Shown here one piece after another: positions 19,640 through 23,840 of a stretch of DNA of 23,840 bases. Within the stretch, counting starts at the first letter, position 1; each line of letters begins with the position of its first letter. Source of the stretch: a virus; the IMG/VR virus record IMGVR_UViG_3300031269_000088, positions 1 through 23,840 of that record, one strand, 5' to 3'. Both the position numbers and the translations under genes were made by a program. The notes under the pieces were generated by a model. It worked only from the letters and a program-made list of their open reading frames with translations. It was not told where the DNA came from and did no database searches.

Positions 19640-20229
19640 GAGTCCACCAGGGTTGTGAGTTCAGCGGCGAGCGTGACGAGGCTCGACGCCGAACTCAGAG
19701 GGTCAGGGCCAGCGGTCGTCGTGGAGAGCAGCAACACCAGCTCCTGCAACTTGGCGACGAGGTCCACCGCCGGCGAGCCCAGCCGCAGCTTGCCATCCTC
19801 AGTGACAACAAGCTCAATCGCCGGCGCTCCGGAGGACGGAGCAAACCCAGCAAAGGCGACCGCATCCGACAGCGACGCCCGCCTCGAGGAGCGACCGCCA
19901 GCTGCAGCGCCTGCCGTCTTCCACCCGCCGATGTCTCGAGACCCGAACGCCAGCCACACTTGGTCGCCCTCGGCAAGCGGCCAGCTCATGCGGAACCCGC
20001 CACCAGCCGGATACACCACCGGCACATCGACGATGACAGGTAGCGAGGACTCCTCGCCCGTCTCCGGGTCCACTCGCCGAATCAGCGGTCGCACCGAGCA
20101 CCGCGCCGGCGGCCCCTCGGCGAACGACACCACCTCTGCCGGCATGCCCGTCTGCATCGACGCAGTCGCACCTCCGACGATGCCGCTCATCATGTCAGAC
20201 AGTGAGGGTAGTTGCAGGTCATCGGCCAT
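19636..20229 (-). CDS. Gp138-type membrane-puncturing spike protein
   Basis: The 197-aa product matches the Gp138 spike family. It shows MPAEVVSFAEGPPARCSVRP, then LIRRVDPETGEESSLPVIVD, then VPVVYPAGGGFRMSWPLAEG with DQVWLAFGSRDIGGWK, and a short beta-helix-like C-terminal part (AIELVVTEDGKLRLGSPAVD). The spike sits at the tip of the hub and breaches the outer membrane, pointing to a Gram-negative host. The ATG at 20229 lies 8 nt after GGGAG. The ATG at 20235 is only 2 nt from it and is less likely. Confidence 0.82.
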   Translation of the reverse strand: MADDLQLPSLSDMMSGIVGGATASMQTGMPAEVVSFAEGPPARCSVRPLIRRVDPETGEESSLPVIVDVPVVYPAGGGFRMSWPLAEGDQVWLAFGSRDIGGWKTAGAAAGGRSSRRASLSDAVAFAGFAPSSGAPAIELVVTEDGKLRLGSPAVDLVAKLQELVLLLSTTTAGPDPLSSASSLVTLAAELTTLVDS

Positions 20230-20231
20230 CG

Positions 20232-21071
20232 TCATCGCTCCCTGAGCAGTAGGTCACTGACCCAGTCTCCGCCGTGGGTATCACCCTGATGGGTGACCTC
20301 TGCCACGGTGTAGATACCAGTGTACCGCTCGCTGCGCAGGTCGACGACTCGGCCGGGACGCAGAGGAGCGTAGAGCTGCACCCGCGCCTCCAGCCCCTGG
20401 ATGGTCGTGCGCCTGCCCGTCTGTCGCTTGCGCGGCTTTGGGTATCCGATGAGTCCCGTGTCCGGACTGGCAACGAGTGCACGATCATCGAGCACGCCGT
20501 TCGGTGGCACCAGCACAGCGTCGCCGTCTTCTATCATCCAGCTCCAACCGCTCGGCAGAATCTCCGTGATGACGAGGTCGAGACTGCCGTCGAGGGCGCC
20601 GACATAGCGCTCCTGCCATGATTCATCAGTGGCGGCTGCATTCTCACGCAGACCCAAAGTGCCGCCGACAATCTGCTGCAGCACCTCAAGCCGGGTCTGC
20701 TCCTCGCTGGTCAGGGACACTCGTGTCGACCGGCGCACACGCTCGCCGTCCGCAACCTGCATCGTCGAGACCCAGTCAACGCGCTGGCGGTCGTGCTCGA
20801 CGCGAATGATGTCGCCCTTGATGACGATGGGAATGGCGCCGCCGCTGCGGTCAGCGTCATAGCCAGCACGCAGAGTGACCTTGGCGTCGTCGCGATCGAG
20901 CCATGCACGAGAATCTGCCGATAGGTTGTAGACCCTCGCCTCGCCGGGCTCTGGTCGTCCACCGCGCTTCAGGGTGATTTTGAACGCGATGCGCAGGTCC
21001 GACCAGACTCGGGCCTCGCCGGTGCCTATCTCGACCTGCAGCTCCGCCCTGCGAAGGAAGAGCTCAGTCAT
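20232..21071 (-). CDS. Baseplate hub protein (gpD/gp27-like)
   Basis: This 279-aa protein starts with RRAELQVEIGTGEARVWSDL, then IAFKITLKRGGRPEPGEARV, then YNLSADSRAWL and VTLRAGYD, a pattern common in hub proteins of small contractile phages. It ends with TTIQGLEARVQLYAPLRPGR then VVDLRSERYTGIYTVAEVTH, typical of hub C-terminal barrels. The hub connects the tail tube to the spike encoded downstream. The start at 21071 overlaps the previous stop (ATGA). Assignment is by pattern and by its place directly before the spike gene. Confidence 0.75.
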   Translation of the reverse strand: MTELFLRRAELQVEIGTGEARVWSDLRIAFKITLKRGGRPEPGEARVYNLSADSRAWLDRDDAKVTLRAGYDADRSGGAIPIVIKGDIIRVEHDRQRVDWVSTMQVADGERVRRSTRVSLTSEEQTRLEVLQQIVGGTLGLRENAAATDESWQERYVGALDGSLDLVITEILPSGWSWMIEDGDAVLVPPNGVLDDRALVASPDTGLIGYPKPRKRQTGRRTTIQGLEARVQLYAPLRPGRVVDLRSERYTGIYTVAEVTHQGDTHGGDWVSDLLLRER

Positions 21072-21457
21072 GCGGCCCCACTGGCGAACGCCTCGAGGTC
21101 AGCGACAGGGATGTAGATGAGCTGCACCGTGGAGCCGAGCGCCTCGTACGGGATGGTCGGTTCTGCGCTGTCGCCATTGATGGCCTGCTGCTCTGTGCGG
21201 GCAGGTGCGGAGGCGCCCACGACAATCATCTCGCCCGGCGGACGCACTGGCGCCACCCAGCCCTGCAGCAGCAGCGTCTCCGGCTGCAGAGGTCGACGTG
21301 TCAGCAGTGGCGTGCCGTCGATCGTCCGCAGCGACAGGTACCACGCCTCTGGCAGGTACGACCATTCGAGCTGCAGCCGGTACCGGACGCCATCGATGGC
21401 AACGGTCTGCTCCTGCCTGGCCGCATTGCGGGTGATGGGGATGCGCTGGGTGGTCAT
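21068..21457 (-). CDS. Baseplate plug-like protein (DUF6983-like)
   Basis: This 129-aa protein resembles the small plug proteins of simple contractile baseplates (cyanophage Pam3 gp18-type). It has VAIDGVRYRLQLEWSYLPEA, then WYLSLRTIDGTPLLTRRPLQ, and a later VQLIYIPVADLEAF. Such proteins sit inside the hub channel before contraction. The order Dit-like, plug, hub, spike supports this. The start overlaps the preceding stop (ATGA at 21454-21457). Confidence 0.68.
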   Translation of the reverse strand: MTTQRIPITRNAARQEQTVAIDGVRYRLQLEWSYLPEAWYLSLRTIDGTPLLTRRPLQPETLLLQGWVAPVRPPGEMIVVGASAPARTEQQAINGDSAEPTIPYEALGSTVQLIYIPVADLEAFASGAA

Positions 21458-22089
21458 GGCAGCCCCAGAAACGAGCGAACGAAGGAGGCATCGAGGGGCG
21501 TGGCGCTGCCGTCGCCGTAGATCTCGTTGTAGAGCGCGGTCTCGTTGCGCTCCAGCTCAGCGTCCGCTGCCGCATCGTCGCCGGCCGTGCCGTCGCCTGC
21601 CGCCTGCGCGCCAGTGTCGATGGTCTGCGAGATGCGCCGCTCGTTGACCGGCAGTGGCGGAATCTGGACGGTCTGACGGCTGGCGAACCGGAGCCGCCGG
21701 AGGGTAACACGGGGCACGCATGCCTCGCCGGTGCGGCTGTCGGCGCTCTCGTCGATGCCGGTGATGAGCCAGTCGTCTGCGTCGACCAGCTCGGAGATGA
21801 TGGTCACGAGCTCGCGCGCTGCCCACATCTCCTGCAGCGTGCCCCGGAACTGCCGGTCGCGGTCATCGCTGGAGGCCTCACCGTTGAGTGGCGAGGTCGT
21901 TGCGATGAGGTCGAGCGTCAGCTCTGCCTGACGCAGGCGTGCGTGGTCGCTGGTGCTCGCACCGTCCTCGACCTCGTTCTCGGTGACGTCTGACTTGAGG
22001 CTGTAGCTCTCGGTGATGGTGGCATCCCAGACGAGCTCGCGCGTGAGCGAGACCATCGATGCGCCGGATGTCGCAATGGGTCGTGCCAT
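21454..22089 (-). CDS. Dit-like baseplate protein
   Basis: This 211-aa protein carries the N-terminal signature of Dit-like proteins of small myophages: ITESYSLKSDVTENEVEDGA then STSDHARLRQAELTLDLIAT. The middle part has EMWAARELVTIISELVDADD then WLITGIDESADSRTGEACVP and VTLRRLRFASRQTVQ, which resembles a tail-tube or LysM-like fold. The acidic Ala/Gly-rich stretch near residues 160-185 looks like a linker. The start follows GGAGGAGT, 3 nt after the tape-measure stop. Confidence 0.74.
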   Translation of the reverse strand: MARPIATSGASMVSLTRELVWDATITESYSLKSDVTENEVEDGASTSDHARLRQAELTLDLIATTSPLNGEASSDDRDRQFRGTLQEMWAARELVTIISELVDADDWLITGIDESADSRTGEACVPRVTLRRLRFASRQTVQIPPLPVNERRISQTIDTGAQAAGDGTAGDDAAADAELERNETALYNEIYGDGSATPLDASFVRSFLGLP

Positions 22090-22092
22090 CCG

Positions 22093-23840
22093 TTACTCCT
22101 CCAGCCGAGCGCGCTCGAATGCCGGCTCGAGCGCTGCGGCCATGAGCGACGGGAGTTCGCGCTGGAGCCGTCGTGCGACCTGGTCGGCGACGTCGGGTGA
22201 GTCGACAGTGAGTTGCAGGAGCACTTCGGCGGGCTGGACATCGATGGTGACGTTGCGCTGGGTGTTCTGGTTCGCCGGCATCATCGCTTGCGCCATCGAT
22301 GCGCCGCCTCCGGACTCGGCATCCACGCCACGCATCCACTGCCACCACGTGCGCTCTGTGCCTGCGCTGGTGATGGGTGCGCCGTCTGCGCCGGTCAGCT
22401 GACGCGACGCCGAAGCGCCGCCCATCATGCCGCCGGCGAGTCGGTTGCCTGCGTCCGTGGAATCGGAGAAGTCGCCGGTGACCATGCGACCGATCATCGC
22501 CAGAGGGTGGCGGCCGATTGTGTTCCCGACTGTGTTGCTCATCAGCCAGTCGAGGTATGGGCGAATCTCCTCCGGCACCATTGTTCGGAGCGCCTCGCGG
22601 ATAACATCGATCGCATCCACCACCGGTGCGGCGAAGTGGTCGTAGGCCATGCTCGCAAGTTGGCGAATGCCGGCCCAGATGGACTGAATGTCTGCCCACA
22701 TGAGGTCGAGCGCATCCTTGCCGTGGTCGCGAAGGTCGAGGAAGAACCGTGCGAGGTCGCCCATGGCTCCGTCCGCTTCCCCATTGGCGTCGACGAATGT
22801 GCCGATGACCGAGTCCTTGCCGGCGAGCCAGCCCATGAAGTCGTCGATGATGAAGGCGGCACCAATGAATGCGGCACCCACCGCAAGCTGAACAGCGAGC
22901 GCCTCCAGCGCAATGAGCCCCATCGACAGGCTGACCTGCCGGAGCAGGTGGACCATGCGCACCAGAGTAGACCCAGCGACCCACGTGCCAATCCATGACA
23001 GCCCCTGCTGGACCTTGTCCTGGTTGTCAGCGAGCCATTGCATGCCCATCGCCGCGAGACGGACCGCACGCGAGAGAGCTCGACCGATGACCGTGCTCAG
23101 GTCGCCGTTGGTGTCGAGCAGCGCGGTCGTGCTCTGCACCAGCCCGGTCACTGCATCGCGGAGGCCAGCGTCGCCAACGGAAACGAGGAACTGGTAGACG
23201 CTATCGCCGAGCATTCCCATTTGGCCGGACATCGTCGCGGCCATCCGCTCCATGCCTCCGGCGAAACGACCCTGCCCGAGCTCCTCGACGAACGCTGAAA
23301 TCTCCTCGAATGAGGAACCAATCTCGCGCATCTCTCCATCGATCATGGCGGAGAGCACACCCTGGCGCGAGCTGAAGTTTAGCCCGAATCGAGCGAACAG
23401 CACATCAAGCCGCTCGGTGTTGCCGATCGTGCCGCCGCTGATGGCATCGATGAGCGTCTGCACGTCCGTCTGCACAGCAGCGGCGGAGTCGCCGAGCGCG
23501 GTCATACGCTCAGTTGTGGGGTCCAGCCCTTGCGCACGCAGCATCTGGTATGCGGCGGTCACCTGCGCCAAAGAGTCTGGAGACAGCTGTGCGAACTCCT
23601 GCACGAACGCCATCGCCTGCGCGGTGCCCTCAGCGCTACCAGTGACCAGGTCAAGGGAGGCGGCGAGGGTCTGGGCCTCCGAGTTGGCCTGATACCACGC
23701 GTTGGCCGCGAGCCCCGCAGCGATACCAGCCCAGAGCCCCAGACTCATCCGCTGCTGAGCCGCAGTCACCTCAGCGACTCGATGCTGGTAGCGGTCGAGC
23801 TGGTTGTCGACTCGCACGATGGAGCGCTCGTCGATGTCGA
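22093..23840 (-). CDS. Tail tape-measure protein (partial, cut by window edge)
   Basis: The frame stays open to the right edge, so the N-terminus is missing; at least 582 residues are visible. It is Ala-rich and helical, with AFVQEFAQLSPDSLAQVTAA and RAQGLDPTTERMTALGDSAA, then IDAISGGTIGNTERLDVLFA, a typical tape-measure start. A central hydrophobic region follows (VQLAVGAAFIGAAFIIDDFM). The C-terminal part contains the polar linker TVGNTIGRHPLAMIGRMVTG and ends with NVTIDVQPAEVLLQLTVDSP. Tape measures set tail length and often form the DNA channel. The order just before the Dit-like gene supports this. No lytic transglycosylase or peptidase motif is visible in the part present. Confidence 0.82.
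   Translation of the reverse strand, partial: DIDERSIVRVDNQLDRYQHRVAEVTAAQQRMSLGLWAGIAAGLAANAWYQANSEAQTLAASLDLVTGSAEGTAQAMAFVQEFAQLSPDSLAQVTAAYQMLRAQGLDPTTERMTALGDSAAAVQTDVQTLIDAISGGTIGNTERLDVLFARFGLNFSSRQGVLSAMIDGEMREIGSSFEEISAFVEELGQGRFAGGMERMAATMSGQMGMLGDSVYQFLVSVGDAGLRDAVTGLVQSTTALLDTNGDLSTVIGRALSRAVRLAAMGMQWLADNQDKVQQGLSWIGTWVAGSTLVRMVHLLRQVSLSMGLIALEALAVQLAVGAAFIGAAFIIDDFMGWLAGKDSVIGTFVDANGEADGAMGDLARFFLDLRDHGKDALDLMWADIQSIWAGIRQLASMAYDHFAAPVVDAIDVIREALRTMVPEEIRPYLDWLMSNTVGNTIGRHPLAMIGRMVTGDFSDSTDAGNRLAGGMMGGASASRQLTGADGAPITSAGTERTWWQWMRGVDAESGGGASMAQAMMPANQNTQRNVTIDVQPAEVLLQLTVDSPDVADQVARRLQRELPSLMAAALEPAFERARLEE

Noticed and set aside
19187-23840. Many long plus-strand frames opposite the tail genes
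   Set aside because: They mirror clearly recognised tail genes in GC-rich DNA; start signals and family matches are all on the minus strand.
1-23840. CRISPR array or retron
   Set aside because: No regularly spaced short repeats and no reverse transcriptase or Cas-like protein are encoded in the window.

Overview
The window is part of a GC-rich tailed-phage or prophage genome with a contractile (myovirus-type) tail. Plus-strand early, recombination and lysis genes enter from the left. Minus-strand tail genes enter from the right, and the tape-measure gene is cut by the right edge. The two sets converge at about 10212-10215. No integrase, terminase, capsid, replication protein or intact tRNA gene is visible, so I cannot tell a free phage from a prophage. 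The host is uncertain. A cysteine-rich, Asp/Ser-linker lipoprotein encoded in the window resembles lipoproteins of Myxococcota/Bradymonadota-like bacteria, but this is inference.

Left control region (1-1163): I see no convincing gene in 1-297. A small minus-strand winged-helix-like regulator (298-600) lies inside an exact 19-bp inverted repeat. A near-consensus plus-strand promoter lies inside that gene in antisense. A second sigma70-like promoter with a dyad in its spacer precedes a 90-aa plus-strand ORF. A third promoter, with a perfect ACAGGT/ACCTGT dyad over its -35, precedes the recombination operon.

Plus-strand operon (1164-10215): most genes here overlap their neighbour by 4 nt (ATGA or GTGA), with a few longer overlaps. 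It encodes a RecE-like PD-(D/E)XK exonuclease, a RecT-like annealing protein with a Pro/Glu-rich linker, several small orphans, a DUF4942-like protein, an ASCH-domain protein, small zinc-ribbon-like proteins (one apparently broken by a 1-nt homopolymer change), and a lysis cassette. The lysis cassette has an endolysin with a peptidoglycan-binding domain and a CHAP/NlpC-like domain, a holin-like protein, and two spanin-like candidates.

Minus-strand tail module (23840 down to 11028): in transcription order it holds tape measure, Dit-like protein, baseplate plug-like protein, hub, Gp138-type spike, gp25/W-like sheath initiator, baseplate J, then gpI/DUF2612-like protein and three tail-fibre-like proteins. 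A helix-turn-helix protein (10212-10919) closes the module. Its upstream DNA carries a perfect dyad and an 18-nt motif shared with the region upstream of J.

The most unusual part is 14563-17748. J and gpI, normally adjacent, are split by about 3.2 kb of plus-strand genes. This island holds two cassettes, each starting with a repeated promoter plus leader plus small acidic-protein gene (80 or 86 aa). Their coding cores are identical at 199 of 200 nt. The first cassette continues into a 235-aa orphan, the second into a 164-aa orphan and a cysteine-rich lipoprotein. This looks like a moron or cargo island expressed against the late transcript. It is the best candidate here for an undescribed system, perhaps host-surface modification, superinfection exclusion or defence. 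No function is shown by the sequence alone.
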